Positions 9,684-21,600 of a stretch of 64,000 nt of DNA are shown here, piece after piece. The position numbers and the translations under genes are program-made. Positions within the stretch are counted from its first letter, which is position 1. Each line of letters opens with the position of its first letter. The DNA is from Polaromonas sp. (GTDB lineage Bacteria > Pseudomonadota > Gammaproteobacteria > Burkholderiales > Burkholderiaceae_C): the NCBI GenBank assembly GCA_030654695.1, contig JAURWY010000016.1, positions 1 to 64,000 of the forward strand. The letters are read 5' to 3'. The notes beneath the pieces were generated by a model that saw only the letters and a list, made by a program, of their open reading frames with translations, was not told the origin of the DNA and ran no database searches.

Positions 9684-9710
9684 CATCAGGGGGCCTCGCG
9701 CCCCCTGATG
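9684..9710. repeat. Perfect 11-bp inverted repeat (hairpin) between boxB and boxA
   Basis: CATCAGGGGGC-ctcgc-GCCCCCTGATG; no T-run follows. Confidence 0.85.
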
Positions 9711-9744
9711 CACTTAAGACGTTCAGAACTCAAGAGACCACACC

Positions 9745-11049
9745 ATGGATACGACCGCCACCATCGTCATCAAACAGCACCTGATCGACCCCGAGATCTG
9801 CATTCGCTGCAACACCTGCGAAGCGATCTGTCCGGTGGGTGCGATCACGCATGATTCGCGCAACTATGTTGTCGATGCGGAAAAGTGCAACCTGTGCATG
9901 TACTGCGTCCCACCTTGCCCGACTGGCTCAATTGACAACTGGCGCACGATGCCGCGCGTCAAAGCCTACACGCCCGATGAACAATTGCTGTGGGACGAGT
10001 TGCCCACTGAACTGTCGCCAGAGCAGTTGGCGGAACAAGGCGTTGACGCTCATGCGGCTGACGCCGTTGCAGCCGAGGCAGACACCACAACCAGCACCCT
10101 CAGTGCCGACCAAAGTGGTGAGGCCAGCTTCAACAGCGCGCAATACGGCGCCATGGTGCCGCCTTGGTCAGCCGCTCATGCGTACACGAATCTCTACGGC
10201 CCGAAAGCCGCTGAAAAAACCATCATGGCTGTTGTCAGCGGCAATGTACGGGTCACTGAAGTCGGCCAGACAGCCGCCGGCGATTACGACACACACCACA
10301 TCGTGCTGGACTTCGGCAGCCTGCCATTTCCGGTGCTTGAAGGCCAGTCTATCGGCATCATTCCACCGGGACTCGACGCCAAGGGCAAAGCCCACCACGC
10401 GCGCCAGTACTCCATCGCCAGCCCGCGCAACGGCGAGCGACCCGGCTACAACAATCTGTCGCTGACCATCAAGCGCGTGCTCGAAGACCATCAAGGCCAG
10501 CCAGTGCGTGGCGTCGGCTCCAACTACATGTGCGACCTGCAAGTCGGCGACAAAGTGCAGGTGATAGGCCCCTTTGGTGCGAGCTTCCTGATCCCGAACC
10601 ATCCGCGCAGCAACATCGTCATGATCTGCACCGGCACCGGCAGCGCGCCCATGCGCGGCATGACTGAATGGCGACGTCGGCTGCGTGCTTCAGGTAAGTT
10701 TGAAGGTGGTAAATTAATGCTGTTCTTCGGCGCCAGAACGCAAGAAGAACTGCCGTACTTTGGCCCGCTACAAAACCTGCCAAAAGATTTCATCGACATT
10801 AACTTTGCATTTTCGCGCACACCCGGCCAGCCGAAACGCTATGTGCAAGACGTCATGCGTGAACGCGCGGCAGATCTGGCACCGCTGCTCAGCGACCCCA
10901 ACACCTGCTTTTATGTCTGTGGCCTGAAAAGCATGGAAGAAGGCGTCGTGCTGGCGCTGCGCGACGTGGCGACACAAGCCGGCCTGGATTGGGACACCGT
11001 GGGTGCATCGCTCAAAAAAGAAGGCCGTCTGCATTTGGAGACCTATTGA
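9745..11049 (+). CDS. boxA: Benzoyl-CoA 2,3-epoxidase reductase subunit BoxA
   Basis: Two 4Fe-4S motifs ([24 protein letters not shown]) plus FNR-like FAD/NADPH domain ([26 protein letters not shown]). Confidence 0.94.
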   Translation: MDTTATIVIKQHLIDPEICIRCNTCEAICPVGAITHDSRNYVVDAEKCNLCMYCVPPCPTGSIDNWRTMPRVKAYTPDEQLLWDELPTELSPEQLAEQGVDAHAADAVAAEADTTTSTLSADQSGEASFNSAQYGAMVPPWSAAHAYTNLYGPKAAEKTIMAVVSGNVRVTEVGQTAAGDYDTHHIVLDFGSLPFPVLEGQSIGIIPPGLDAKGKAHHARQYSIASPRNGERPGYNNLSLTIKRVLEDHQGQPVRGVGSNYMCDLQVGDKVQVIGPFGASFLIPNHPRSNIVMICTGTGSAPMRGMTEWRRRLRASGKFEGGKLMLFFGARTQEELPYFGPLQNLPKDFIDINFAFSRTPGQPKRYVQDVMRERAADLAPLLSDPNTCFYVCGLKSMEEGVVLALRDVATQAGLDWDTVGASLKKEGRLHLETY

Positions 11050-11065
11050 TGAAAGCCAGCAGCCG

Positions 11066-11518
11066 ATGAAGTTCGCAGAATTTCAGGTCGGGCAGGCCAT
11101 CACCGCTGGCCCCTACTTGGTCACTGAAGCGGAAGTGATGGCCTTTGCCACGGCCTATGACCCGCAGTGGTTTCACACCGATCCGGTCGCCGCCCAAGAC
11201 GGCCGTTTTGGCGGACTGATCGCCAGCGGCTGGCACACCTGTGGGATCGCCATGCGCCTGCTTGCCGATGCTGCTTTGCAGGGTTCAGAGTCCTTCGCCT
11301 CACCCGGTTTAGCGTATTTGAAGTGGCAGCATCCCGTGCGCCCCGGCGATGAACTCCGTGTGCGTGCCACCGTTCTAGAAACCCGCCACTCCGTCAGCCA
11401 GCCGACGCTGGGCATCCTGCGCTGGCACTGGCAAATGGTCAACCAAGCCGACGTTCAAGTGCTGGAACTGGAAGCCACGAGTTTGTTTGACCTGACACGG
11501 ACACGCGTCGAAGACTGA
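11066..11518 (+). CDS. MaoC family (hot-dog fold) dehydratase
   Basis: MKFAEFQVGQAITAGPYLVTEAEVMAFATAYDPQWFHTDPVAAQDGRFGGLIASGWHTCGIAMRLL: MaoC hydratase motif. Confidence 0.88.
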   Translation: MKFAEFQVGQAITAGPYLVTEAEVMAFATAYDPQWFHTDPVAAQDGRFGGLIASGWHTCGIAMRLLADAALQGSESFASPGLAYLKWQHPVRPGDELRVRATVLETRHSVSQPTLGILRWHWQMVNQADVQVLELEATSLFDLTRTRVED

Positions 11519-11591
11519 CCAAACGGAATAAGGCCGCACCTACGTCAATGCCACTGGGCAGAGCACGCAACAGCCGTAGTAGCCTTTATTT

Positions 11592-14500
11592 TTATGCCAG
11601 CAGTGGCGCCAAATAACGCCCGGTGTGGCTGTCCGGATTCGCCGCCAAATCTTCTGGCGTGCCAACACCGACCACCATGCCACCACCGGCACCGCCTTCG
11701 GGGCCAATGTCGATCAACCAGTCGGCGGTTTTGATGACGTCCAGGTTGTGCTCGATGACGACAATGGTATTGCCAGCGTCGCGCAGTTGGTGCAACACTT
11801 TGAGCAGCAAATCAATGTCGGCAAAGTGCAGGCCTGTCGTCGGTTCATCAAGGATGTAGAGCGTGCGCCCGGTGTCGCGCTTGCTGAGCTCTAACGCCAG
11901 CTTGACGCGCTGCGCTTCGCCGCCCGAGAGCGTGGTCGCGGCTTGTCCGAGCTTGATGTAACTCAGGCCCACGTCGAGCAGCGTTTGCAGCTTGCGCGCC
12001 AGCGTCGGCACGGCTTTGAAAAACTCCGCAGCAGCTTCCACTGTGAGCTCGAGAATCTGCGCGATGTTCTTGCCCTTGTATTGCACTTCCAGCGTTTCGC
12101 GGTTGTAGCGCATGCCCTTGCAAACGTCGCAAGGCACGTAGACGTCAGGCAAGAAATGCATTTCGACTTTGACCATGCCGTCACCCTGACACGCTTCGCA
12201 GCGGCCACCAGCCACGTTAAAGCTGAAGCGCCCCGGGCCGTAGCCGCGTTCACGCGCGCTGTTCATCTCGGCCATCAATTCGCGGATCGGTGTGAACAGT
12301 CCGGTGTAGGTGGCCGGGTTGCTGCGCGGCGTGCGGCCAATCGGTGACTGGTCGACGTTGATGACCTTGTCGAAGTGCTCAATGCCTTCAATCGCCTCGT
12401 GCGGCGCGGGCTCTTCATGCGCCCGGTACAGAGTGCGCGCCACGGCGGCGTACAGCGTGTCATTCACCAGCGTCGACTTGCCGGAGCCGGACACGCCGGT
12501 GACACAGGTCAGCAAGCCGACCGGAAATTCAACGCTGACATTTTTCAGGTTGTGGCCGCTGGCGTTGATGACTCTCAAGCATTGCAAATCGCCCTGCGTT
12601 AGCTGGTGTGTGGCTTCACGCGCTGCGCGTTTAACGCCCGCAGCACTCGGTGCAAAGCGCGGATTTTTGATCACCAGCGGGCCTCTGGCCACGGTCGGCA
12701 ACCACGGCGTGCGATGCGTCGGCACGGCGATTTTCAACGTCCCCGCCAAGTACTGGCCGGTGAGCGAATTCGGATTCGCCTGCACCTCGGTGAACGTACC
12801 TTGCGCCATCACACGACCACCATGAATGCCGGCGCCCGGACCCATGTCAATCACATGGTCGGCGGCGCGAATCATGTCTTCGTCATGCTCGACCACCAGC
12901 ACGCTGTTGCCGATGTCGCGCAGATGCTTCAGCGTGCCGATCAAGCGGTCGTTGTCGCGCTGGTGCAGGCCGATGCTGGGCTCGTCCAGCACGTACATCA
13001 CGCCGGTCAGGCCCGAGCCAATTTGTGAGGCCAGACGGATACGCTGCGATTCGCCGCCCGACAGCGTTTCAGCGCTGCGGTCCAGACTCAAGTAGTTCAG
13101 GCCGACGTCGTTCAAAAACTTCAGCCGCAGGCCGATTTCTCGCACCACCTTGTCAGCGATTTCGGCCTTGGCACCCTGCATTTTCAGCGTGTTGAAGTAC
13201 TCAAAACTCTCACGCAAGGTGATGGCACTGACCTCGTAAATCGCCTTGCGGGTGGGTGCTTCGCCCTCGGTGCTTGGCGCACCGACGATGTAGACATGGC
13301 GCGCCTCTTGGCGCAGCCGCGTGCCTTGGCACGATGGGCAGGGTTGCACGGCACGGTAACGCGCCAACTCTTCGCGCACGGCTGACGAATCCGTCTCGCG
13401 GTAGCGGCGTTCAAAGTTGGTGATGACGCCTTCAAACGGGTGTTTCTTGCTGACCTTGCGACCGGCTGAAGCGCCAGAGTCCATGATGTAGCTGAACTTG
13501 ATTTCTTCTTCGCCGGAGCCATGCAGCACGACTTGCTGCACGAGTTCGGGCAGCTCCTCAAACGCGGTGTCGATGTCGAAGCCGTAATGTTTCGCCAAGC
13601 TCTCCAACATGGAGAAGTAGTAGCCGTTGCGCCGGTCCCAACCCTTGACCGCGCCGCTGGCCAAGCTCAGCGTCGGGAAGGCCACCACGCGCGTCGGATC
13701 AAAGGTTTCGGTGTGCCCTAAGCCGTCGCAACTCGGGCAAGCACCGACCGGCGAGTTGAAAGAAAACAGGCGCGGCTCCATTTCGCTGAGCGAGTAGCTG
13801 CACACCGGGCACGAAAACTTGGCGCTGAACAAATGCTCACCGGCTGTGTCCATTTCCAGTGCCATGGCCTTGCCATCAGCAAGCCGCAAGGCGGCTTCAA
13901 AACTTTCAGCGATGCGCTGTTTGAGGTTATCTTGCTCTTGCCTGCTGGCGTCGAGCTCGCCCTCGGCTAAATCGGCGTCTGGTGCGGTAGGCCGGCGCAC
14001 TTTGACGCGGTCAATCACCACGTCGATGTTGTGCTTTTCTGTCTTTTTCAGCTTCGGCAGCTCATCAAATTCGTAGATCTTGCCGTCGACCCGAAAGCGC
14101 ACATACCCTTGCGCCTGCATCTCGGCAAACACATCGACAAACTCGCCCTTGCGCTCACGCGCGACTGGCGCCAAGATCATCAGCCGCGTGCCTTCTGGCA
14201 AGGCCAGCACGGCGTCGACCATCTCGCCCACGCTCTGCGCTTGCAGCGGCAAATCATGCTCGGGGCAATACGGTGTACCCGCACGCGCAAACAACAAGCG
14301 CAAATAGTCGTGGATCTCAGTGACGGTGCCGACGGTCGAACGCGGGTTGTGGGAGGTGGCTTTTTGCTCAATCGAAATCGCCGGGCTCAAGCCCTCGATC
14401 ATGTCGACATCGGGCTTGTCCATGAGCTGCAAAAACTGCCGCGCATAGGTCGACAAACTCTCCACGTAGCGCCGCTGGCCTTCGGCGTACAGCGTGTCAA

Positions 14501-14795
14501 ACGCCAGGGACGACTTGCCGGAACCGCTCAGACCGGTGATCACCACCAGCTGATTGCGCGGGATGTCGAGGTCAATATTTTTGAGGTTGTGCGTGCGTGC
14601 ACCGCGGATGCTGATCCGCTGCGCGGCCAGTTGAGTGCGCAACTGCGTGGCCAAATATTTGCTGTCAGACGGTGAGTTCAATGGGAGGGGCCGGCAAAAC
14701 CGTACATCATAAACGGACAGGCGGGTCTGCGCTATGGACTGCCCAAGCAAGACAGAAGGAAGGCTGCTCCTCAGGGTCTGGCGAATGGAAGACAA
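11592..14795 (-). CDS. uvrA: Excinuclease ABC subunit UvrA
   Basis: [62 protein letters not shown]; zinc fingers [28 protein letters not shown]; the true start may lie inside this ORF. Confidence 0.96.
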   Translation of the reverse strand: MSSIRQTLRSSLPSVLLGQSIAQTRLSVYDVRFCRPLPLNSPSDSKYLATQLRTQLAAQRISIRGARTHNLKNIDLDIPRNQLVVITGLSGSGKSSLAFDTLYAEGQRRYVESLSTYARQFLQLMDKPDVDMIEGLSPAISIEQKATSHNPRSTVGTVTEIHDYLRLLFARAGTPYCPEHDLPLQAQSVGEMVDAVLALPEGTRLMILAPVARERKGEFVDVFAEMQAQGYVRFRVDGKIYEFDELPKLKKTEKHNIDVVIDRVKVRRPTAPDADLAEGELDASRQEQDNLKQRIAESFEAALRLADGKAMALEMDTAGEHLFSAKFSCPVCSYSLSEMEPRLFSFNSPVGACPSCDGLGHTETFDPTRVVAFPTLSLASGAVKGWDRRNGYYFSMLESLAKHYGFDIDTAFEELPELVQQVVLHGSGEEEIKFSYIMDSGASAGRKVSKKHPFEGVITNFERRYRETDSSAVREELARYRAVQPCPSCQGTRLRQEARHVYIVGAPSTEGEAPTRKAIYEVSAITLRESFEYFNTLKMQGAKAEIADKVVREIGLRLKFLNDVGLNYLSLDRSAETLSGGESQRIRLASQIGSGLTGVMYVLDEPSIGLHQRDNDRLIGTLKHLRDIGNSVLVVEHDEDMIRAADHVIDMGPGAGIHGGRVMAQGTFTEVQANPNSLTGQYLAGTLKIAVPTHRTPWLPTVARGPLVIKNPRFAPSAAGVKRAAREATHQLTQGDLQCLRVINASGHNLKNVSVEFPVGLLTCVTGVSGSGKSTLVNDTLYAAVARTLYRAHEEPAPHEAIEGIEHFDKVINVDQSPIGRTPRSNPATYTGLFTPIRELMAEMNSARERGYGPGRFSFNVAGGRCEACQGDGMVKVEMHFLPDVYVPCDVCKGMRYNRETLEVQYKGKNIAQILELTVEAAAEFFKAVPTLARKLQTLLDVGLSYIKLGQAATTLSGGEAQRVKLALELSKRDTGRTLYILDEPTTGLHFADIDLLLKVLHQLRDAGNTIVVIEHNLDVIKTADWLIDIGPEGGAGGGMVVGVGTPEDLAANPDSHTGRYLAPLLA

Positions 14796-14846
14796 TAAGC
14801 CCTTCGTTTTTTGGCTTTGACCGCCACAGCTGAAACGTCACACCCG

Positions 14847-16097
14847 ATGCGCACCTCCACTCTCAACACCCGCATGACCGCCACCGAGCGGCGCGCCAGC
14901 TTTTCATTGGCGTCGATTTTTGCCCTGCGCATGCTGGGTCTTTTTTGGGTGCTCCCCATATTTGCGCTGGAAGCGGCACGCTTACCGGGTGGCGATGATC
15001 CTGCTCGCGTGGGTTTGGCCATGGGCATTTATGGCTTGACGCAAGCCCTGCTGCAAATGCCATTTGGACTCGCCTCAGACTGGTTGGGTCGCAAACGTGT
15101 GATCATTTTCGGTCTGCTGGTCTTTGCCTTGGGCAGCTTTGTCGCTATGGCCGCCACCGATTTGACCTGGCTCATCATCGGTCGCTCGATTCAGGGCGCA
15201 GGTGCCATTTCAGCCGCTGTCACAGCGTTGTTGGCAGACCAAACGCGTGACGAAGTGCGCACCAAAGCGATGGCGCTGGTGGGCATCAGCATTGCACTGA
15301 TGTTTGCGCTGTCTTTGATCATCGCACCGCTGCTGGCCGCGCATATCGGGCTGGCCGGCTTGTTCGCCCTGACAGGACTGTTGGCGGTAACCGGGATTGC
15401 CGTGGTGGTCTGGGTTGTTCCACCCGAGCCGGCCAAGCCTGTGCACCGTCCGAGCGGCAGTTTGAAGCTGGTGCTGCAAGAGCCCGCGCTGCTGCGCCTG
15501 AACCTCGGCGTGTTTGTCTTACACGCCGTGCAGCTGGCCATGTGGGTCACCATTCCGGCGCTGCTGGTGCAAGCCGGCTTGGACAAAGCGGCCCACTGGC
15601 AGGTCTACTTGCCTGCGGTGCTGGCGTCTTTTGTGGTGCTGGGCGGCGTGCTCTTTCCGCTGGAGCGGCGCGGCTATCTTCGGGCCGTCTTTTTAGCAGC
15701 CATTGGCCTGATTTTTCTGGTGCAGCTGGGTTTCATCTGGTCCGCCCATCAAGCCAGTCAAGGCACACCGAGCCTGACCGCGCTGGCCTGCCTGTTATTT
15801 GTCTTTTTCTGCGGCTTCAATGTGCTGGAGTCTAGCCAGCCCAGCCTAGCGTCGCGGGTCGCACCGGTGCATGCACGTGGCGCGGCGCTCGGGGTCTACA
15901 ACACGCTGCAATCGCTGGGGTTTTTTGTCGGTGGTGCGGCGGGTGGCTGGCTGGCCAAAACGGCTGGCCCCAGCGCCCTCTTCATGGCCAGTAGCGCGCT
16001 GATGCTGCTATGGCTGCTGCTGGCCTGGCCCATGCGTGCGCCCAACCGCCATCTCCAACCTACGACGAACCCAGCAACGGCCAGCTCAGCCAGTTAA
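14847..16097 (+). CDS. MFS transporter (YajR-like)
   Basis: 12-TM pattern; [24 protein letters not shown]...[30 protein letters not shown]-type motif. Confidence 0.88.
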   Translation: MRTSTLNTRMTATERRASFSLASIFALRMLGLFWVLPIFALEAARLPGGDDPARVGLAMGIYGLTQALLQMPFGLASDWLGRKRVIIFGLLVFALGSFVAMAATDLTWLIIGRSIQGAGAISAAVTALLADQTRDEVRTKAMALVGISIALMFALSLIIAPLLAAHIGLAGLFALTGLLAVTGIAVVVWVVPPEPAKPVHRPSGSLKLVLQEPALLRLNLGVFVLHAVQLAMWVTIPALLVQAGLDKAAHWQVYLPAVLASFVVLGGVLFPLERRGYLRAVFLAAIGLIFLVQLGFIWSAHQASQGTPSLTALACLLFVFFCGFNVLESSQPSLASRVAPVHARGAALGVYNTLQSLGFFVGGAAGGWLAKTAGPSALFMASSALMLLWLLLAWPMRAPNRHLQPTTNPATASSAS

Positions 16098-16122
16098 AAT
16101 CCACCAATTAGGAGAACACGCC

Positions 16123-16626
16123 ATGGCATCGATCAACAAAGTCATCATCATCGGCAACTTGGGGCGTGACCCTGAGGTGCGTTACACACCCAATGGCGCG
16201 GCCATCTGCAACGTCAGCCTCGCCACCACGCGCAACTGGAAAGACAAGTCTTCTGGTGAAAAAGTCGAAGAAACCGAATGGCACCGTGTCGTTTTTTACG
16301 ACCGCTTGGCAGAAATCGCTGGCGAATACCTCAAAAAAGGTCGTCCGGTGTATGTCGAAGGTCGCCTGAAAACCCGCAAGTGGACCGACAAAGACGGCGT
16401 CGAAAAATACACCACCGAGATCATCGCCAACGAAATGCAATTGTTGGGCGGCCGTGAAGGCATGGGCGCTCCCGGCGGTGACGAAGAGGGCGGCGAGCGC
16501 CAAAGCTATGCACGCCCACCGGCCGCTGCCCGTCCACCCGCCGCACCTGCGCAGCGATCGGCCGCACCGACACCGTCCAAAGCCGCCAGCGGTTTTGATG
16601 ACATGGACGACGACATTCCGTTTTAA
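16123..16626 (+). CDS. ssb: Single-stranded DNA-binding protein
   Basis: [42 protein letters not shown]...; acidic tail DDMDDDIPF. Confidence 0.97.
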   Translation: MASINKVIIIGNLGRDPEVRYTPNGAAICNVSLATTRNWKDKSSGEKVEETEWHRVVFYDRLAEIAGEYLKKGRPVYVEGRLKTRKWTDKDGVEKYTTEIIANEMQLLGGREGMGAPGGDEEGGERQSYARPPAAARPPAAPAQRSAAPTPSKAASGFDDMDDDIPF

Positions 16627-16650
16627 TATCTGAACCGCCAGCGGTCCATC

Positions 16651-16675
16651 AAAGCCCGCTTCAGCGGGCTTTTCG
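16651..16675 (+). terminator. Rho-independent-like terminator downstream of ssb
   Basis: AGCCCGCttcaGCGGGCT followed by TTTCGCTTT. Confidence 0.75.
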
Positions 16676-16703
16676 CTTTCTACTTCCAATCAAAATCAGC
16701 TCC

Positions 16704-18095
16704 ATGACTCAACGCTCACACTTTTGCGGCTTCGCCTGCGCCGCATTGCTGGCCGCGGTGCCCGCCGCCCAAGCCCAAAACTACGCCTCCGGTCTGGCCG
16801 TTGACTTGCCCGAGCCCAACAGCGCTGCACTGGGTTTTGCAGCCCGAGTGGAACGCTCTCCGTACGTCGGCGACGGCAGCCGTTTTGATGTGCTGCCCTT
16901 GTACATCTACGACGGCAAGCACCTTTTTCTGGATGCCAACCGTGTTGGTTTGAAACTCTTGGACGAGCCTGCGCAACGCCTAGACCTGGTGGTCGAGCGG
17001 CGCCTTGAAGGCTTTCCACTGACCCAAGCGCCTGCCAGCTTGACCGGCATGGCAGTGCGTGACGCCAGCGTCGATGTCGGCGTGTCCTACAGCATTCGCC
17101 AGCCTTGGGGCCAACTCAAGGCCGAGGTGGTGCATGACTCCAACAGCACGCACCGAGGGACAGAAGCGCGTCTGGGCTACGCCAAGGATTGGCGCTCCGG
17201 CGCTTTAACTTGGCGCCCCAGCCTGAGCGTGGCCTGGCGCAACGCCAAACTCAACGACTATTACTACGGCGTCAGGGCCAGCGAGGCCACGGCCACGCGC
17301 GCCGCTTATGAGCCCGGTGCAGGGTTGGAAGCGCGCGTCGGCTTGCACGCGACCTACGAAGTGTCGCGGCATTGGAGCCTGCTGACCGGCGTCTCAGCCA
17401 CCGTGCTCGGCAACGGGGTTAACAACAGCCCCATCGTGGAACAACGCGTGTTGCCAAGTTATTACTTGGGTGCGGTCTACAACTTTGGCCCGCATGACAG
17501 AGAGTGGGTGGGAACCAGTTCACCGACCTATTTCAAGCTGCTTTACGGCAAGGCCACCGCCGACGGTTGCCATTTGCTCAAAATCATCACAGCGCAATGC
17601 CTGTCCACCGCCAGCGTCAACCCGACCAGCATCAGCGCCGTGCAGATCGGCCGTCCCTTCATTCAGAACTTCAATGGCCTGCCAATTGATGTGGTCGGCT
17701 ACGTTGGGTTGACTCAACACAACGACAGCGGCCTGCAGCCCAATGGCCTGCAAGTGGACTTGTTCATGAAGGCGTTTTACACCGGTTTCCCGTGGCAAGA
17801 CCGCATCAAAACCAGAGCCGGCTTGGGCATGGGCGTATCGATGGCTCAGCGCGTGCCTTACCAAGAAGTCAGCAGCCAAGCTGCCAATGGTGAGCAGACC
17901 TCGCGCCTGTTACACCACCTCGACCCGTCGCTGGACGTGAGTTTGGGTGATTTGATTGGCTCACGGCCCCTGAAGGACACCTACATCGGCTTTGGCGTGT
18001 CACACCGCTCTGGCATTTTCAAGTCGTCACGCCTGCTCGGCAATGTCAACGGCGGCTCGAACTACATCTACACCTACGTCGAAACGGTTTACTGA
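16704..18095 (+). CDS. MipA/OmpV family outer-membrane protein
   Basis: Signal peptide; SPYVGDGSRFDVLPLYIYDGKHLFLDANRVGLKLL; C-terminal aromatic residue (ETVY). Confidence 0.8.
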   Translation: MTQRSHFCGFACAALLAAVPAAQAQNYASGLAVDLPEPNSAALGFAARVERSPYVGDGSRFDVLPLYIYDGKHLFLDANRVGLKLLDEPAQRLDLVVERRLEGFPLTQAPASLTGMAVRDASVDVGVSYSIRQPWGQLKAEVVHDSNSTHRGTEARLGYAKDWRSGALTWRPSLSVAWRNAKLNDYYYGVRASEATATRAAYEPGAGLEARVGLHATYEVSRHWSLLTGVSATVLGNGVNNSPIVEQRVLPSYYLGAVYNFGPHDREWVGTSSPTYFKLLYGKATADGCHLLKIITAQCLSTASVNPTSISAVQIGRPFIQNFNGLPIDVVGYVGLTQHNDSGLQPNGLQVDLFMKAFYTGFPWQDRIKTRAGLGMGVSMAQRVPYQEVSSQAANGEQTSRLLHHLDPSLDVSLGDLIGSRPLKDTYIGFGVSHRSGIFKSSRLLGNVNGGSNYIYTYVETVY

Positions 18096-18102
18096 TTCAA
18101 CG

Positions 18103-19470
18103 TTATGGCGCTGCGCGAGATTCCTTTTGCAAAGCTGACTCGCGCCAGCGCAAAACCAGCAAGGCCACCACGCCGCTGCCCAGCAGCCAAAACGACACAT
18201 GGATGGCGTTTTGACTTGCGGCGTATGTCACGCTGGAGTACGTTAAGAAGCCGCAAGCAGCGCAGAACACCCAAGGCGTGAAAGGGTAAAGCGGGACGCG
18301 AAAAGGTCGTTCGGCCAAAGGGTCAGTGCGGCGCAGCCACAGCAAGGCGAGTCCGACCAGCAACAAGAAACACCAGAACATCGGCGCGGTGAATTCAACC
18401 ATCGCAGAAAAGCCGTCGGCCTCGCGCATGCCCAAGCCAATCAAACCAACGCTGATAACGGCTTGCAGCACATGAGCCCGCGTCGGGCTACCCGAGCTAG
18501 CTTGCCATTGGCCCAGCCGGCGCAGGCTGACCCAATCTAATCCAACCGCATAGTTGGCGCGCGCGCCCACCACCATGGTGGCGTTGATGCTGGTCAATGC
18601 GGAAATGGCGACGAAAAGGCCCAACGCCTTTTGCGCCCAAGGACCCCACGCAAGACCCAACACATCCGACGCTGCGGTGGTACTTCCGCTCAAACCGCGC
18701 AAACCCAAGCCATGCAACAAAGCGACATTCACTAGCAGATAAATAGCCGTCAACACCAGCATGCTGATGACGATGACACGGACGATACTGCGCGCGCCGC
18801 CGCGCAACTCGGCGGAGATGTAGGCCGCCTCGTTCCAGCCGCCAAACGTCAGCAACACAAAAACCAAGGCCAGTCCGAATTGCGAAGTTGCGGGCATGCT
18901 GCCGAAAAAAAGAGGCGTGTCAGCGGCCGGCGCCTGAACCCAAAATCCGGCGACCACCACGGCCAGCAAACCAATGACTTCCAACACCACCAGCGACGAC
19001 TGGATATTGGCCGTTGCGCGAATGCCGATCACATTGACCAAGGTCAGCAGCAACACGATGGTCAAAGCCCAGATGGCACTGGAGTGCGGCCCCAGCGGCA
19101 CCACCTGGCTGAAGTAATCGCCAAAGACGAAGGCCAGCAACGCAATCGCACCGGGATTGATCACCGTTGCGCGGGCCCAGCCATAGAGAAAAGAAACGTG
19201 CCTGCCGAAGGCACGATGCAAGAAATGATAGTCGCCACCGGCATGCGGATAAGCACTGCACAACTCGGCGTAACAGAGAGCCCCGATCACGGAAATCAGG
19301 GCACCCGCCAGCCAGACCATCAGCGTCCAGCCAACGTCATTGGTCAGCGACGCCACCAATGCCGGCGTTTTGAAAATGCCGGCACCAATGACGATACCGA
19401 CAATCAGGGCTACCGCGCCAAACGGGTCGAGCAAGCGCTGTGGCTGTCCCGCACTGTCAAGCGAGTTCAC
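18103..19470 (-). CDS. APC family amino acid permease
   Basis: GAVALIVGIVIGAGIFKTPALVAS...LCYAELCSAYPHAGGDYHFLHRAFG; multi-TM. Confidence 0.9.
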   Translation of the reverse strand: MNSLDSAGQPQRLLDPFGAVALIVGIVIGAGIFKTPALVASLTNDVGWTLMVWLAGALISVIGALCYAELCSAYPHAGGDYHFLHRAFGRHVSFLYGWARATVINPGAIALLAFVFGDYFSQVVPLGPHSSAIWALTIVLLLTLVNVIGIRATANIQSSLVVLEVIGLLAVVVAGFWVQAPAADTPLFFGSMPATSQFGLALVFVLLTFGGWNEAAYISAELRGGARSIVRVIVISMLVLTAIYLLVNVALLHGLGLRGLSGSTTAASDVLGLAWGPWAQKALGLFVAISALTSINATMVVGARANYAVGLDWVSLRRLGQWQASSGSPTRAHVLQAVISVGLIGLGMREADGFSAMVEFTAPMFWCFLLLVGLALLWLRRTDPLAERPFRVPLYPFTPWVFCAACGFLTYSSVTYAASQNAIHVSFWLLGSGVVALLVLRWRESALQKESRAAP

Positions 19471-20306
19471 CGGCGCTTGGCCTGAAAAGGATGAACACGA
19501 CCGTAGGACGTGTGATGGCCCGCGAGGGCATCCGCCGTCACGGTCGCCGTGACGCTCTGCGCGATCTTGTCGCTCCCAAGGAAGTGAAAACTCAGTTGGT
19601 CACCACGCAACTGCGCGCCCAACAAGGGTTGACTGACACCGGCCATCGTGAGAGTGCCGCCGACCTGCTGAAAACTCTGCTGCAGGCTCAGTCTGGCCGG
19701 CACACGACCCTCAAACGGCAGGAAGTCCCATTCGCCCGCCACCTGCGCTGGAATGATCCACATAAAACCCTGCTCCGAGCCCGCGCTCAAGGTCTGGTCG
19801 GGCGTCCATTCCTGCATGTCAAATGCATTCGCGACGATGCGCGTGCCTGGCTTCATCTTCAGCAGCGTGGCGCGCAGTTGCAAGTTCAGCTCGGGCAACA
19901 GATACATGGTGACCACCGTGGCTTCGCTGAAGTCCTCGACAAAGATGTCGCCGCGAATGATCTTCACTTTGTCCGCCACGCCCGCCTGTTGTGCATTCTT
20001 CTGGGCAAATTCAGCGAGCTTGGCGTCGTACTCGATCCCCACAGCGCGGGCCTTGAACTGCTGCGCGGCCGTGATCGGGATCACCCCATCGCCAGAGCCT
20101 AGGTCGTAGACGATGTCTTGCGGTGTCACTTGCGCCGCCGCCAGCATCTTGTTGACCATGTCCTGCGAGGTGGGCAGCCACATCACATCCTTGCCGGACT
20201 GGCGCAGCACCGGTTTGAATCCATCGTCTTTTTGTCCCAGACCCGCGCAACCTGAAAGGACGGCGACAGTCAGACCAAGGGCAACACAGCGGCGACAAAA
20301 ATCCAT
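19467..20306 (-). CDS. Lipoprotein with class I SAM-dependent methyltransferase domain
   Basis: Lipobox LSGC in MDFCRRCVALGLTVAVLSGCAGLGQ; motif I VYDLGSGDGVIPITAAQQFKARAVGIEYD; overlaps the permease start by 4 nt. Confidence 0.75.
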   Translation of the reverse strand: MDFCRRCVALGLTVAVLSGCAGLGQKDDGFKPVLRQSGKDVMWLPTSQDMVNKMLAAAQVTPQDIVYDLGSGDGVIPITAAQQFKARAVGIEYDAKLAEFAQKNAQQAGVADKVKIIRGDIFVEDFSEATVVTMYLLPELNLQLRATLLKMKPGTRIVANAFDMQEWTPDQTLSAGSEQGFMWIIPAQVAGEWDFLPFEGRVPARLSLQQSFQQVGGTLTMAGVSQPLLGAQLRGDQLSFHFLGSDKIAQSVTATVTADALAGHHTSYGRVHPFQAKRR

Positions 20307-20363
20307 GCAGGACTCCAGACAATAAGTTCTGCGGCCAAGAATACCTGAAAGCGGTCAGGCGTC

Positions 20364-21545
20364 TTAAGCCGAGCCAGGCACGTTGCTGGTCGCAATCACA
20401 CCGCCGCCCAAACAGACCTCGCCAGCGTAGAGCACGGCGGATTGACCCGGCGTCACGGCCCACTGGGGCTGCTCAAAGTGCAGTTCACAGTGGCTGATGG
20501 AGGCTGAGCGCAGTGCGCAAGCCGCATCGGCTTGCCGGTAACGGGTCTTGGCCGCCAATGCGCCCAAGGCTGGCGCGCTGCCTGCCACCCAGCTGCAGTC
20601 TTGCGCGGTCAGCACGGTCGATTGCAGCCACGGATGGTCGTGGCCTTGCACCACCCAGAGCGTGTTGGTCTCCATGTCTTTGCGCGCGACAAACCACGGC
20701 TCATGCTCACCGACGCCGCGTTGGCCACGGGCTAACGCGGCTTTGAGGTCTGCGCCTTTGGCCTTGACGCCGCCGATACCCAAGCCTTGCCGTTGGCCCA
20801 GCGTGTAAAAGCTCAAACCCACGTGCTCGCCCAGCACCCGGCCTGTGTCGTTCTTGATCGGGCCCGGCGCTTTGGCGATGTAGCGATTCAGAAATTCGCG
20901 GAAAGGCCGCTCGCCAATGAAGCAGATGCCGGTCGAGTCTTTTTTCTTGGCGTTCGGCAAGCCAATCTCGTCCGCGATGCGGCGGACCTCGGTCTTGTGC
21001 AGCTCACCCACCGGGAACAGCGTTTTAGACAGCTGCACCTGGTTCAGCCGGTGCAAAAAGTAACTCTGGTCTTTGGTCGGGTCTAGGCCTTTGAGCAGTT
21101 CATGCAGACCTGTGGCGTCATTCAGTCGCACCCGTGCGTAATGGCCCGTGGCGATTTTTTCAGCGCCCAGCCGCATGGCATGGTCTAAAAAGGCCTTGAA
21201 CTTGATTTCAGCGTTGCACAGAATGTCTGGGTTCGGGGTGCGGCCGGCTTGGTATTCGCGCAAAAATTCGGCGAACACGCGGTCCTTGTAATCGGCCGCG
21301 AAGTTGACGTGTTCGATCTCGATGCCGATCACATCGGCGACGGCAGCCGCATCGACAAAGTCGATATTCGATGAGCAGAACTCGCTGTCATCGTCATCTT
21401 CCCAGTTCTTCATGAAGATGCCGATGACCTCGTGGCCCTGCTGCTTCAAAAGGTAGGCCGTGACGGCCGAGTCGACCCCGCCGCTCAAGCCGACCACGAC
21501 GCGCTTTTTAGGCCCTTGTTTTCCTTGATGATTTACCGTTTGCAT
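20364..21545 (-). CDS. mnmA: tRNA 2-thiouridine(34) synthase MnmA
   Basis: [57 protein letters not shown]. Confidence 0.96.
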   Translation of the reverse strand: MQTVNHQGKQGPKKRVVVGLSGGVDSAVTAYLLKQQGHEVIGIFMKNWEDDDDSEFCSSNIDFVDAAAVADVIGIEIEHVNFAADYKDRVFAEFLREYQAGRTPNPDILCNAEIKFKAFLDHAMRLGAEKIATGHYARVRLNDATGLHELLKGLDPTKDQSYFLHRLNQVQLSKTLFPVGELHKTEVRRIADEIGLPNAKKKDSTGICFIGERPFREFLNRYIAKAPGPIKNDTGRVLGEHVGLSFYTLGQRQGLGIGGVKAKGADLKAALARGQRGVGEHEPWFVARKDMETNTLWVVQGHDHPWLQSTVLTAQDCSWVAGSAPALGALAAKTRYRQADAACALRSASISHCELHFEQPQWAVTPGQSAVLYAGEVCLGGGVIATSNVPGSA

Positions 21546-21600
21546 GGACGCAGATTATCCGCGCCATGCTTTGGATCCGCTGCAGCCTGAGCGCAAAGAC

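Noticed and set aside
14701-14850. Possible LexA/SOS box between uvrA and the MFS gene
   Set aside because: No convincing CTGT-N8-ACAG found by eye
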